Shown in pieces: positions 16,168 to 24,294 of a stretch of 64,000 bases of DNA. The notes under the pieces are model-generated. The model was not told where the DNA came from, did not search any database, and saw nothing but the letters and a program-made list of their open reading frames with translations. Made by a program: the position numbers and the translations under genes. Positions within the stretch are counted from its first letter, which is position 1; every line of letters starts with the position of its first letter. The stretch comes from Chryseobacterium culicis (GTDB taxonomy: Bacteria > Bacteroidota > Bacteroidia > Flavobacteriales > Weeksellaceae): assembly GCF_002979755.1 (NCBI RefSeq), contig NZ_PCPP01000003.1, positions 124,001 to 188,000 of the forward strand. Reading direction: 5' to 3'.

Positions 16168-16347
16168 ATGAGATTATTAATAAGTTCTATAATTACTTTC
16201 ATAGTAATTTATCTTATGACATTTTTTGTCATTAATGTAGTATTTAATTTAGACAATACCAATTTAGTGTCACTTGTTTCTATTATATTATTTAGTATAG
16301 TATATATTTACTATAGGTTTTTTCTCAAAAAAACTAACCAAGAATAA
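16168..16347 (+). CDS. Small two-helix membrane protein, candidate immunity to the orphan tip
   Basis: A 59-residue protein starting 3 bases after the orphan tip's stop. Two hydrophobic segments (about residues 4-26 and 33-51; FIVIYLMTFFVINVVF and SLVSIILFSIVYIYY) are separated by a short polar loop (NLDNTN), with a basic tail KKTNQE. Its position directly behind a toxin tip, together with the hairpin tail that follows it, suggests an immunity protein for a toxin acting at the inner membrane. No family is recognised. The role is inferred. Confidence 0.55.
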   Translation: MRLLISSIITFIVIYLMTFFVINVVFNLDNTNLVSLVSIILFSIVYIYYRFFLKKTNQE

Positions 16348-16415
16348 TATAAATAAGTAAATATATAATATGTCCTAATAGTAAATTAGAGTATTGATAA
16401 TCAATACTCTAATTT
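16345..16415 (+). repeat. Immunity-gene tail repeat with hairpin, copy 2
   Basis: TAATATAAATAAG follows the 59-aa gene's stop, then an AT-rich stretch and the inverted repeat AAATTAGAGTATTG (16383-16396) / CAATACTCTAATTT (16402-16415), with arms identical to copy 1. Here the stem extends two more base pairs, leaving a loop of one base. Confidence 0.75.
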
Positions 16416-16567
16416 CAAAATATGAATAGAAATTTAAAATAATAGTACGTATAACTAGAACAAAAGTTTACATTGTATTGATGAATATGTATTGGAAATT
16501 ATGATTATAAAAATACTCTGCAAGGTAAAAGGTTGAGTATATTTTACCTAAATATAAATCTCAAAAT

Positions 16568-16927
16568 ATGTTAACTGAAGAAAAAATTTTTAATTTAATT
16601 AAAGAGAAAAGGAGATTTTTAGAAACTTTTGAAAATTATAAAATTAAGATAAGCGATAGTAATCATTTTGAAAGAGAAAATCTAATTGGAGTATATAAAA
16701 TAAGACAATATACTGCTATTCGAACAGGAAATAATAATTTGTCTGATGAAATAGGCACTCTAATCTTAAACTTAGAAAATTATCCTGGAAATAAATTAAG
16801 ATTCGTAACCTTGCTAGGAGAAAAATATTATGGAATTTTCTATTTGACTGAAGATTTTAATAAAGTTATTGGATATCTAGATAGAGAAATTGATACTAAC
16901 GAATTTGATTTAATGAAGCAAGGATAG
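16568..16927 (+). CDS. Hypothetical protein, possible leftover immunity gene
   Basis: A 119-residue soluble protein with no signal or membrane segment: a charged helical start (EEKIFNLIKEKRRFLETFENYK), then strands (GTLILNLENYPG, RFVTLLGEKYYGIFYLTEDFNKVIGYLD). I recognise no family. It is the last AT-rich gene of the toxin island and has no toxin tip directly in front of it, so if it is an immunity gene its toxin has been lost. The ~220-bp gap before it carries the second hairpin tail and no gene. Confidence 0.5.
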   Translation: MLTEEKIFNLIKEKRRFLETFENYKIKISDSNHFERENLIGVYKIRQYTAIRTGNNNLSDEIGTLILNLENYPGNKLRFVTLLGEKYYGIFYLTEDFNKVIGYLDREIDTNEFDLMKQG

Positions 16928-17164
16928 TATTATAAACATTGAAGATCATACAAAAATATTCATATGTATGAATAAAAATAGAATATCCAACCTCAGTCAA
17001 CATTATTCAATTGTTAAAATTAAACACCTGTTCAATAATTATTCTTAAATATTGCTCCACTCTATTGAAAACAGAATATTAATTAACAAATTTTATTGGC
17101 TTAAACGCAATGATAATCAGAAAATTATTACTAACTTTAATGAGAACTTTAAAACCAATTAACT
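16928..17164. other. Spacer at the end of the toxin island
   Basis: 237 AT-rich bases with no gene. A small palindrome, TATTCATATGTATGAATA, lies near 16958-16975. This is where base composition returns towards that of the housekeeping genes. Confidence 0.4.
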
Positions 17165-17530
17165 ATGTCACATATATTAGCTGGAGTATTTGGTCATCAC
17201 AGCGACTACAAAAAACTGGAAAGTGATCTGGAAAATTCAGGATTCGGAACTTCAGATTACATCGTATACCTTAATGATGGTTCCGGTAATTCCCAATATT
17301 TGGCAAGTGTTACCGTTAATGATCTTAATCAGATTGACCTTGCACGAAATGTATTTGTTCAGAATGCAGCATTGAAATCCTATTTATTTGAAAACATGAA
17401 GATCCATGAAACCAATTACGATACCATTAAAAAGTATATTGATGCAAGAAACAGAGCAGAAATCCACAGCAGCCCTGATATTAAAATCAAAACATCAAGC
17501 GATGGTATGAATTCTGAAGTGAAATTCTAA
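17165..17530 (+). CDS. Conserved hypothetical protein, 121 aa
   Basis: A small soluble protein without signal peptide. The first ~70 residues (HILAGVFGHHSDYKKLESDLENSGF, DYIVYLND, YLASVTVNDLNQIDLARNVF) have the beta-alpha-beta look of proteins that begin with a 'hydrophobic-x-G-x-F-x-x-x-x-x-A' stress-protein segment, but I cannot name the family with confidence. The C-terminal part is polar and probably flexible (NRAEIHSSPDIKIKTSSDG). It is preceded by AT-rich spacer, followed by its own terminator, and unrelated in composition to the toxin island before it. Confidence 0.75.
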   Translation: MSHILAGVFGHHSDYKKLESDLENSGFGTSDYIVYLNDGSGNSQYLASVTVNDLNQIDLARNVFVQNAALKSYLFENMKIHETNYDTIKKYIDARNRAEIHSSPDIKIKTSSDGMNSEVKF

Positions 17531-17552
17531 TCGATATAAAATCTAATAGCCG

Positions 17553-17584
17553 AAGATCCGCAGTGTATGCTGCGGATCTTTTAT
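17553..17584 (+). terminator. Intrinsic terminator of the 121-aa gene
   Basis: An 11-bp stem, AAGATCCGCAG / CTGCGGATCTT, is followed by TTTATC. It lies 22 bases after the stop. Confidence 0.85.
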
Positions 17585-17589
17585 CTTTG
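17582..17589 (+). promoter_or_regulatory. Candidate -7 box TATCTTTG for rel
   Basis: It matches the Bacteroidetes -7 consensus TAnnTTTG and lies 50 bases before the rel start. It overlaps the tail of the preceding terminator, and I saw no clear -33 TTG at proper spacing. Confidence 0.45.
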
Positions 17590-17639
17590 AAAAAACTAAA
17601 AAATTTCGTATTTTCGTCTTATTATAGGCATGTGCACAA

Positions 17640-19850
17640 ATGAGCTACGATTTAGAACAAGAGAATAAAGAGATCCTTGCAAGATATAAGGACCTGATTT
17701 CTAATACATACAGAACATTGGATGAGGAAAACAATAAACTCATCCGAAAGGCATTCGATATCGCGCTGGATGCCCACAAGGATCAAAGGAGAAAATCCGG
17801 AGAACCTTACATCTACCACCCTATTGCTGTTGCTAAAATTGTAGCAACAGAGATTGGTCTGGGGGCAACTTCTATTGCCTGTGCCCTTTTGCATGATGTG
17901 ATTGAAGATTCTGATTATACCTACGAAGACCTGAAAAAAATCTTCGGAGAAAAGATTGCCAATATCGTGAATGGACTGACCAAAATCTCCATCATGAACC
18001 ACCAGAATATTTCTGTGCAGTCTGAAAATTACAGAAAACTGTTATTGACATTATCTGAGGATTTCAGAGTAATTCTGATTAAAATTGCTGACCGTCTTCA
18101 TAATATGAGGACTCTGGAAAGCATGGCACCGGATAAGCAGAAAAAAATTGCTTCAGAAACAGTTTATATCTATGCTCCGATGGCTCACCGTCTGGGATTG
18201 TATAACATCAAATCTGAGCTGGAAGATCTTTCCTTAAAATACAACAGCCCCGAAGTATACAACGAGATCACGGAAAAATTGGAATTGGCCAAGGAAAGTC
18301 GTGAAAGATATATCGAAGAATTTAAAAAAGAAGTTTCAGAAAGGCTTAATGAAGAAGGCTTAAACTTTAAAATCAAAGGCCGTGCAAAAGCCATCTCTTC
18401 CATTTACAGAAAAATGCTGAAGCAGGGAGTTTCCTTTGAAGAGGTTTTTGACAACTATGCCATCAGGATTATTTATAAATCAGATGCAAAAAATGAAAAA
18501 TTCCTCGCCTGGAAAATCTACTCTATCGTTACGGATGTTTACCACAGTAACCCTTCAAGAATGCGTGACTGGATTACTCAGCCCCGTTCTACAGGATATG
18601 AAAGTTTACATTTAACGGTTTTAGGTCCGGATAGAAAATGGATTGAAGTACAGATCCGTTCCGAAAGAATGGACGAAATTGCCGAAAAAGGAGTTGCCGC
18701 TCACTATAAATACAAAGAAGGTTACAAACAGAGTTCTGATGACAGAAATTTTGAAAAGTGGGTAACCGAGATCCGTGAAGTACTGGAACAGCAGCAGAAC
18801 CTTTCTACTTCGGAACTTTTGGATAATATTAAACTGAACTTATATTCCAAAGAAGTATTTGTCTTTACGCCGAAAGGAGAAATTAAAATTCTGCCAACCA
18901 ATGCTACGGCTCTGGATTTCGCATTCTCTGTTCACTCCGATCTGGGAATGAAATGTTTAGGAGCAAAAATCAACGGAAAACTGGTTCCTATTTCCTACAT
19001 CCTTCAAAATGGAGATCAGGTAGATATTCTTTCTTCACAGAATCAGAAACCCAAATCTGACTGGCTGGAATTCGTAGTGACTTCAAAAGCCAAATCAAAG
19101 ATTAAAAGTTATCTGAACTCTCAGAAAAACCAGTTGGTAGAAGAAGGAAAAGAAATCCTGCAAAGAAAACTTCGTCATGCAAAAATCAATTTCAATGATG
19201 ACGAAATTAATAAACTTCAGAAATTCTTTAATTTAAAATCATCTCAGGAGCTCTTCCTTAAATTCCAAAGCAATGAACTGGATGTAAGCAGCCTGAGAAA
19301 ATATATAGAAAGTAAAAACGTATTCAATAACTTACTTTCAAGATTTAGAAAATCACCTTCAAAAAACCAGCATTTTGAGGATCCGAAAGAGGAAAACCTT
19401 GACATGATTGTCTTTGGAAAGGACGAAGAAAAGCTTAACTACACCTATGCAAAATGCTGTACCGTGATTCCCGGAGATAAAATCTTCGGATTCATTACCA
19501 TTTCAGATGGAATCAAGGTGCATAGTGACAGCTGTCCGAATGCCATCAATCTGAGAGCACAGTATGATTACCGTGTCATCCCTGCCAAATGGGTGAATGC
19601 GGAAAGCTTCAAAAACAGAGTGAAAATTGAAATTGAAGGACTTGACAGAATGGGAATGATCAATGATATTACAACGGTCATCAGTGGAAGTATGGGAATG
19701 GATATGAAAAGCATGTCTATTGAATCCAACAATGGTGTTTTCACAGGAAATATCAACCTCGAAGTCAAAAATAAAGGTCAGTTAGAAGAGACCTTTAAAA
19801 AACTTAAAAATATTAATGGTGTTTCCAGAGTGAGACGAGTACAATCATAG
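17640..19850 (+). CDS. Bifunctional (p)ppGpp synthetase/hydrolase (RelA/SpoT)
   Basis: A 736-residue Rel enzyme that makes and degrades the stringent-response alarmone. The N-terminal HD hydrolase keeps its metal residues (YIYHPIAVA, ALLHDVIEDS, KIADRLHNMRT). The synthetase domain keeps RMRDWITQPRSTGYESLH and WIEVQIRSERMDEIAEKGVAAH, so both activities are expected. A TGS domain (VFVFTPKGEIKILPTNATALDFAFSVH), a helical/zinc-finger segment (YAKCCTVIPGDKI) and a C-terminal ACT domain (VKIEIEGLDRMGMINDITTVIS) complete the long-form layout. Most Bacteroidetes have one or two such enzymes; whether this is the only one cannot be seen here. nhaA starts 2 bases after the stop and is probably co-transcribed. 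Confidence 0.95.
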   Translation: MSYDLEQENKEILARYKDLISNTYRTLDEENNKLIRKAFDIALDAHKDQRRKSGEPYIYHPIAVAKIVATEIGLGATSIACALLHDVIEDSDYTYEDLKKIFGEKIANIVNGLTKISIMNHQNISVQSENYRKLLLTLSEDFRVILIKIADRLHNMRTLESMAPDKQKKIASETVYIYAPMAHRLGLYNIKSELEDLSLKYNSPEVYNEITEKLELAKESRERYIEEFKKEVSERLNEEGLNFKIKGRAKAISSIYRKMLKQGVSFEEVFDNYAIRIIYKSDAKNEKFLAWKIYSIVTDVYHSNPSRMRDWITQPRSTGYESLHLTVLGPDRKWIEVQIRSERMDEIAEKGVAAHYKYKEGYKQSSDDRNFEKWVTEIREVLEQQQNLSTSELLDNIKLNLYSKEVFVFTPKGEIKILPTNATALDFAFSVHSDLGMKCLGAKINGKLVPISYILQNGDQVDILSSQNQKPKSDWLEFVVTSKAKSKIKSYLNSQKNQLVEEGKEILQRKLRHAKINFNDDEINKLQKFFNLKSSQELFLKFQSNELDVSSLRKYIESKNVFNNLLSRFRKSPSKNQHFEDPKEENLDMIVFGKDEEKLNYTYAKCCTVIPGDKIFGFITISDGIKVHSDSCPNAINLRAQYDYRVIPAKWVNAESFKNRVKIEIEGLDRMGMINDITTVISGSMGMDMKSMSIESNNGVFTGNINLEVKNKGQLEETFKKLKNINGVSRVRRVQS

Positions 19851-19852
19851 AC

Positions 19853-21031
19853 ATGAATTTATCTCTTTATTTTAAAAAATTTTTCAACAACAGCCAGTCC
19901 TCAGGAATTATTCTTATTTTCTGTGTATTGATTTCATTGCTTATTGCCAATTCGTCCGCTGCAGAAAACTTTCAGCATTTTTTAGACCAGGAAGTGGGCA
20001 CCCATCTTTTTGGATTGGAATATCCTGTCAGTATCTGGATCAATGACGGACTGATGGCCGTATTTTTTCTTTTGGTAGGGCTTGAAATAAAACGTGAACT
20101 TGTTGAAGGTGAACTTTCATCCTTTAAAAATGCCTCTCTCCCAATTTTTGCTGCCGTAGGGGGAATGCTGATTCCCGCTGTAATCTACAGCATTTTCAAT
20201 ACAGGAACGGAATACAGCAATGGCTGGGGAATTCCTATGGCTACAGATATTGCCTTTTCTCTGGCGATCATTTCAATGCTGGGGAAAAAGATTCCTAACT
20301 CTATCAAGATATTTTTAGCTGCATTAGCTATTGTAGATGATCTGGGAGCTATTCTGGTGATTGCCGTATTCTATACAGACCAGATTCACTGGACCTACCT
20401 TCTCTTATCTTTTGGGGTAACAGCTCTGCTTTTTATTTTAAACTTCTTAAAAGTAACCAAAACTATATTTTATATCATTCCGGGACTGTTTTTATGGTAT
20501 TTCCTTCATCATTCCGGAATCCACGCTACGATAGCAGGTGTTTTACTTGCATTTTCCATTCCTACCAATGCTTCTAATGTAGAAATTTCACCATTGGAAA
20601 AACTGGAACATCAGCTTCATATTCCGGTAAGTTTTCTGATTATGCCGATATTTGCTTTAACGAATACCAATATCACTTTTTCCAGTGAAATGGTAGCAGG
20701 AGCAACAAGTACATTAGGATTGGGAATTATCTGTGGATTGGTATTGGGTAAGCTGATTGGAATCAATTTATTCTCATGGATTGCCATCAAATTAAAGCTG
20801 AGTTCACTTCCGCAAAACAGTAACTGGCTTCAAATGATTGGAGTGGGCTTATTGGCCGGAATCGGGTTTACCATGTCCATATTTATTGCCCTCCTTTCCT
20901 TTAAAGGGGAAATCCCTATTCAGGATGAAGCGAAATTTGCCATTTTAATTGCTTCTTTTATTGCTGCAATTGCAGGATTTACCATTCTAAGTGTAAGCTC
21001 TAAAGAAAACCCTGAACTGGAAGAGAATTAA
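19853..21031 (+). CDS. nhaA: Na+/H+ antiporter NhaA
   Basis: A 392-residue inner-membrane antiporter with about 11-12 membrane helices. It exchanges cytoplasmic Na+ for protons and protects against salt and alkali. The signature AIVDDLGAILVIAVFY holds the paired aspartates of helix V (Asp163/Asp164 in E. coli numbering). GWGIPMATDIAFSLAIISMLG and the C-terminal IGVGLLAGIGFTMSIFIALLSF are also typical. The gene begins 2 bases after the Rel gene, so it is probably in its operon. Its stop overlaps the convergent yihY-type gene by 4 bases, and there is no terminator hairpin between them. Confidence 0.96.
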   Translation: MNLSLYFKKFFNNSQSSGIILIFCVLISLLIANSSAAENFQHFLDQEVGTHLFGLEYPVSIWINDGLMAVFFLLVGLEIKRELVEGELSSFKNASLPIFAAVGGMLIPAVIYSIFNTGTEYSNGWGIPMATDIAFSLAIISMLGKKIPNSIKIFLAALAIVDDLGAILVIAVFYTDQIHWTYLLLSFGVTALLFILNFLKVTKTIFYIIPGLFLWYFLHHSGIHATIAGVLLAFSIPTNASNVEISPLEKLEHQLHIPVSFLIMPIFALTNTNITFSSEMVAGATSTLGLGIICGLVLGKLIGINLFSWIAIKLKLSSLPQNSNWLQMIGVGLLAGIGFTMSIFIALLSFKGEIPIQDEAKFAILIASFIAAIAGFTILSVSSKENPELEEN

Positions 21032-22041
21032 TCTTTCTTCTGGTTCTCCAGCTTTCTTTTATGTTCCTCATCACCCTCAAAATCAGGTTCAGCAATCTGG
21101 GCATGATATCCTGAGGCTTCTTTCTGGATCTCATCAGACAGCAGCTTTTCTATTCTGAGTTTTCTGATCGCCATATTCAGTTCGTTTCCGAATAAGAGGA
21201 GATATACGTTTACATTCACCCAAACCATCAGCAGAATCATACTTCCTATGGATCCGTACAGAACGTTATATCGTGCAATATCCTTTACATAAATGGCAAA
21301 AATATAAGTGGTAACCACAAACAGAACAGTTGTTAAAATAGCGCCGGGAACCGCTTGTCGGAATCTGGTAATTTTCACAGTACCCAGCCAGTAAAATAAC
21401 GTTAAAAGTATAAAGTAAAAAAGCGGAAAAGAAACGAATCCAATAATGCTGGAAAGGTTATCTACAAGCCAGGAAACATCATAAGCCGGGGTAAAAAGCT
21501 TCATTACAACCTCTACATAATATACTCCAAAAAGCGCTAAAAAAACAATGGTGATAAAGCCTATCGTAATAAAGAATGAGAGAATAAATTCCTTTACATC
21601 ACTCAGTTTCTCATCGGAATTCTCATTGAAACCATTAATGAGAGAAAAGGTACCATTGGTGGCAAAGACAAGTGCAAGAACGATTGTCAGATTACTGATC
21701 CCTTTCATATTCGGGATAATATTATTCTCTATATACCCTCTTACATCACCTTCCATATTCGAAGGAAAAACATTATGCATCAGCACATCAAAAATATAGA
21801 ACTGCAGTTTATCATAATGTGGCATATAAGGTAAAACGGAAAGTAAAAACAGAATAAACGGAAACAAACTGATGGTAAAGCTCCAGGAAATTGCCGCCGC
21901 TTTTCGTCCTATTTTTCCTTTGAAAATCCCGGAGATATAAATCTGAAACATCTGCCAAAGCGATATTCCCAAAACAGGAATATGGATGCTGTCAAAAAAC
22001 TCTTGAATCTTCAAAATAAATTTAGGAACCTTTACACTCAT
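21028..22041 (-). CDS. YihY/BrkB-family inner-membrane protein
   Basis: A 337-residue membrane protein of the YihY (UPF0761/BrkB) family, with about six helices: AAAISWSFTISLFPFILFLLSVLPY, ISNLTIVLALVFATNGTFSLING, FITIGFITIVFLALFGVYY, and the conserved GAILTTVLFVVTTYIFAIYV and YGSIGSMILLMVWVNVNVYLLLFGNELN near the end. Members were once called 'ribonuclease BN', which is an error carried through databases; the true cellular role is unclear, and transport or envelope function is suspected. The tail after residue ~300 is charged and cytoplasmic. It is a single-gene unit converging on nhaA. Confidence 0.9.
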   Translation of the reverse strand: MSVKVPKFILKIQEFFDSIHIPVLGISLWQMFQIYISGIFKGKIGRKAAAISWSFTISLFPFILFLLSVLPYMPHYDKLQFYIFDVLMHNVFPSNMEGDVRGYIENNIIPNMKGISNLTIVLALVFATNGTFSLINGFNENSDEKLSDVKEFILSFFITIGFITIVFLALFGVYYVEVVMKLFTPAYDVSWLVDNLSSIIGFVSFPLFYFILLTLFYWLGTVKITRFRQAVPGAILTTVLFVVTTYIFAIYVKDIARYNVLYGSIGSMILLMVWVNVNVYLLLFGNELNMAIRKLRIEKLLSDEIQKEASGYHAQIAEPDFEGDEEHKRKLENQKKD

Positions 22042-22348
22042 CGATCTGTTTGTCTTTATACAAATGTAGGGGAATTAAATTAAATAGGGAAAAGATAGGT
22101 GGCAGATGTTAGGTAGCAGGTGGCAGGTTTTAGGGATTAGGGGGGTGAGTTTGAGAGTTTGAGAGTCGGAGGGCTTTAAATTTTAAGGTTTAAAGTTCAA
22201 GGTTCAAGGTAACCCGCAACTAATATAACTTGCAACTTGAATCCCGAAACTCACAACCAAACAACTAGCAACAAAATATACTCGCAACCAAAAAACCAGC
22301 AACAAATTAACTGCGAAACCCTATCTTTACGGTCTGAAACTTCTTACA
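22042..22348. repeat. Word-type intergenic repeat, full copy A, in a 307-bp divergent spacer
   Basis: No gene is present. The element runs from about 22098 to 22330. It opens with GGTGGCAGATGTTAG then GTAGCAGG (22098-22120), continues with GTTTTAGGGATTAG, GAGTTTGAGAGTTTGAGAG and AAGGTTTAAAGTTCAAGG, and ends with CGCAAC / AGCAACAAA units (TAGCAACAAAATA, CTCGCAACC, CCAGCAACAAA). Copies B (25281-25499) and C (60157-60260) repeat the same parts in the same order. The spacer also carries the rlmH promoter; a weak box TATCTTTA lies near 22323. Confidence 0.75.
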
Positions 22349-22822
22349 ATGCGAATCAGTTTACTTTGTATCGGCAAAACAGACGATAAGGAAATTACCT
22401 CTTTAATCAATTATTATCTCAACCGTTTACCCAAGCACTGGAATTTTGAGATTACTGAAATTCCGGATGTTAAAAATGCCAAAAACCTATCTCCAGACCT
22501 TCTTAAAAAAGAAGAAGCTAAGCTATTTTTAAATCATATTGATAAAAACGATCTGGTGGTCATTCTTGATGAAAAAGGAAAACAGTTTACCAGCCGTGAA
22601 TTCTCACAGAAAATTGATACCTGGATGAATTCTTCTGTAAAGAAAGTACATATTCTGATTGGAGGAGCTTATGGATTTTCTGAAGAAATCTACAGCAGAG
22701 CGAATGAAAAAATGTCTTTATCCAAAATGACTTTTACCCACCAGATGATCCGTCTGTTTATCGTAGAGCAACTTTACCGTGCTGATCAGATACTACAGGG
22801 AAAACCTTATCATAACGATTAA
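22349..22822 (+). CDS. rlmH: 23S rRNA (pseudouridine-1915 N3) methyltransferase RlmH
   Basis: 157 residues, the normal length of this SPOUT-class enzyme, which methylates pseudouridine 1915 of 23S rRNA in helix 69 of assembled ribosomes using S-adenosylmethionine. The C-terminal knot is clear: VHILIGGAYGFSEE (SAM site), then KMTFTHQMIRLFIVEQLYRA and the terminal ILQGKPYHND, in which the last residues contact SAM. The start ATG follows closely on the word-type repeat. It is convergent with trmL, another SPOUT methyltransferase, with a hairpin element between them. Confidence 0.96.
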   Translation: MRISLLCIGKTDDKEITSLINYYLNRLPKHWNFEITEIPDVKNAKNLSPDLLKKEEAKLFLNHIDKNDLVVILDEKGKQFTSREFSQKIDTWMNSSVKKVHILIGGAYGFSEEIYSRANEKMSLSKMTFTHQMIRLFIVEQLYRADQILQGKPYHND

Positions 22823-22840
22823 AGAAAGAAGCTCTCAAGA

Positions 22841-22922
22841 ATGTCATTCTGACGAAGGAAGAATCTCATTGATAACCAAAAGGATGAGATTCTTCACTAC
22901 ATTTCATTTCGTTCAGAATAAC
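22841..22922. repeat. REP/MITE-like inverted-repeat element
   Basis: The outer arms are GTCATTCTGACGAAG and TTTCGTTCAGAATAAC (imperfect). The inner arms are perfect: GAAGAATCTCAT (22859-22870) / ATGAGATTCTTC. The whole ~82-bp unit lies between two convergent genes (rlmH and trmL). It could serve as a transcription stop but has no T-run. Elements with this wording are common between genes in many bacteria, as I recall; no mobile-element gene is nearby. Confidence 0.65.
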
Positions 22923-22959
22923 AAAAGCCAAATAATTTGACTTTTGAGCCAACTTATCT

Positions 22960-23412
22960 CTATTTCAAACTGATTTGTCTCTTTGCTTCTCCTACGACGA
23001 ATGCCACGGAGTTCGCAATATTAAAACTCCTGATAAGTTTCGACATAGGAATTGTTAAATGGTTTTCAAAACGGTCCAGAACCTCTTTGCTTAAACCTAC
23101 ACTTTCCTTTCCGAAAACCAGCCAGTCTCCATCCTGAAAATCAGTTTCCAGATATGACTTTTCAGCATGTGAGCTCATTAGAAAAACGCGTGACTGATCA
23201 GGAATCGTTTTAACCCATTCATCAACATCCGCATATTCAGAAACATCGAGGTGTACCCAATAATCTAATCCCGAACGCTTCAGATTTTTATCATTAATTA
23301 CAAATCCAAACGGATGAATCAGGTGTAATCTGCTTTCGGTTCCTACACACAGCCTTCCGATATTTCCTGTATTATTAGGTATTTCAGGTTCTACAAGAAC
23401 AATATTCAACAT
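22960..23412 (-). CDS. trmL: tRNA (cytidine/uridine-34 2'-O) methyltransferase TrmL
   Basis: A 150-residue SPOUT methyltransferase that methylates the wobble ribose of leucine tRNAs. It shows the family start LNIVLVEPEIPNNTGNIGRLC, GTESRLHLIHPFGF, a YWVHLDV segment, and the SAM-binding knot WLVFGKESVGLSKEVL ... LTIPMSKLIRSFNIANSVAFVVGEA. Length and motifs match a complete TrmL. It stands alone, 69 bases before the TPR gene's end, and has no obvious promoter box. E. coli TrmL acts on two tRNA-Leu species; the same substrates are assumed here. Confidence 0.95.
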   Translation of the reverse strand: MLNIVLVEPEIPNNTGNIGRLCVGTESRLHLIHPFGFVINDKNLKRSGLDYWVHLDVSEYADVDEWVKTIPDQSRVFLMSSHAEKSYLETDFQDGDWLVFGKESVGLSKEVLDRFENHLTIPMSKLIRSFNIANSVAFVVGEAKRQISLK

Positions 23413-23481
23413 CTCTCTATCTCTTTATTCGTTTTTTAAACTGTTAGGTAAGGATTTATTTAAATGATGGGGTGCTATTAT

Positions 23482-24294
23482 TTATTTCTTGATACATTTA
23501 GCGTAAACATCCGTCAATACCGCTTTTTCATACCCAAGAGTTACTGCTTTATCGAAATTTTCGCAGGCTTCCTTAAGTTTGGAAGTATCCATCAGAATCA
23601 TGGCTTTGCTCACATAAGACTGAGCAAATTTAGGATCTATAGAGATCGCTTTGTTGGCATCTGCAAGAGCTTCCTTATATTTTTTCATTTTAAAATAAAC
23701 ATCTGCCCTCCCGTTATAAAGCAATGATTCCGGTTTTTCGGCAAGAAGTTTATTATAATCTTTTAAAGCGCCATCCAGATCGCCATTATTTTTTTTCAGA
23801 TTGGCCAATCCTGTTTTTGCAAAAAGATTATCAGGAGCAAAGGTCAGAATCTGATTAAGGTCTTTGATAGCAAGATCTTTTTTTCCCTGACTGTCATAAA
23901 TTTTGGAACGCGTAAGATATAAATCCGGAGTTTCAGCATTCACCTGAAGTCCCTTTTCTATATACTCCAATGCTTTTATTTTATTTCCTTTCTGACTGTA
24001 AAGTGATGAGAGATTTGCATATACGGAAACCGACATAGGATTTGCTTTCAGTGCAGATTCGTAGGATTTAAAAGCCTGGGTCGTTTTTCCAAGTCTTCTC
24101 TGGGCTGTACCAAGGTAGTCGTAATATTCCGATTGAAATTTTTGAATCTGTTCTTTCTCTGCCAGTTTTAAATACTGCTCTTCAGCACATTTATAGTCGG
24201 CTTTGTTAAAACATTCTTCAGCCAGTTTTTTATCCTGGGCATAAGAACTAATAAAGAAACAGAGGGAAGTTACTGCTAATAAAGTTTTTTTCAT
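23482..24294 (-). CDS. Exported tetratricopeptide-repeat protein
   Basis: 270 residues starting at ATG 24294. A longer frame upstream would read backward through the PAP2 gene and is rejected. The signal peptide ends near FFISSYAQ. It is followed by about six TPR units (YYDYLGTAQRRLGKTTQAFKSYESALKANP, VYANLSSLYSQKGNKIKALEYIEKGLQ, LYLTRSKIYDSQGKKDLAIKDLNQIL and so on; shortened, each 34 residues). It probably works as a periplasmic protein-protein scaffold; the partner is unknown. Its start overlaps the PAP2 stop (ATGA, 4 bases), so translation is coupled, and it is the third gene of a tatA-PAP2-TPR operon. Confidence 0.88.
   Translation of the reverse strand: MKKTLLAVTSLCFFISSYAQDKKLAEECFNKADYKCAEEQYLKLAEKEQIQKFQSEYYDYLGTAQRRLGKTTQAFKSYESALKANPMSVSVYANLSSLYSQKGNKIKALEYIEKGLQVNAETPDLYLTRSKIYDSQGKKDLAIKDLNQILTFAPDNLFAKTGLANLKKNNGDLDGALKDYNKLLAEKPESLLYNGRADVYFKMKKYKEALADANKAISIDPKFAQSYVSKAMILMDTSKLKEACENFDKAVTLGYEKAVLTDVYAKCIKK

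Noticed and set aside
21028..22041. Ribonuclease BN label for the YihY-type protein
   Set aside because: It is a membrane protein with no nuclease motifs. The name is a known misannotation of this family.
22200..22330. CRISPR array because of repeated GCAAC units
   Set aside because: The repeats are short and irregular with no constant spacer length, and no cas genes are present. They belong to the word-type intergenic element.
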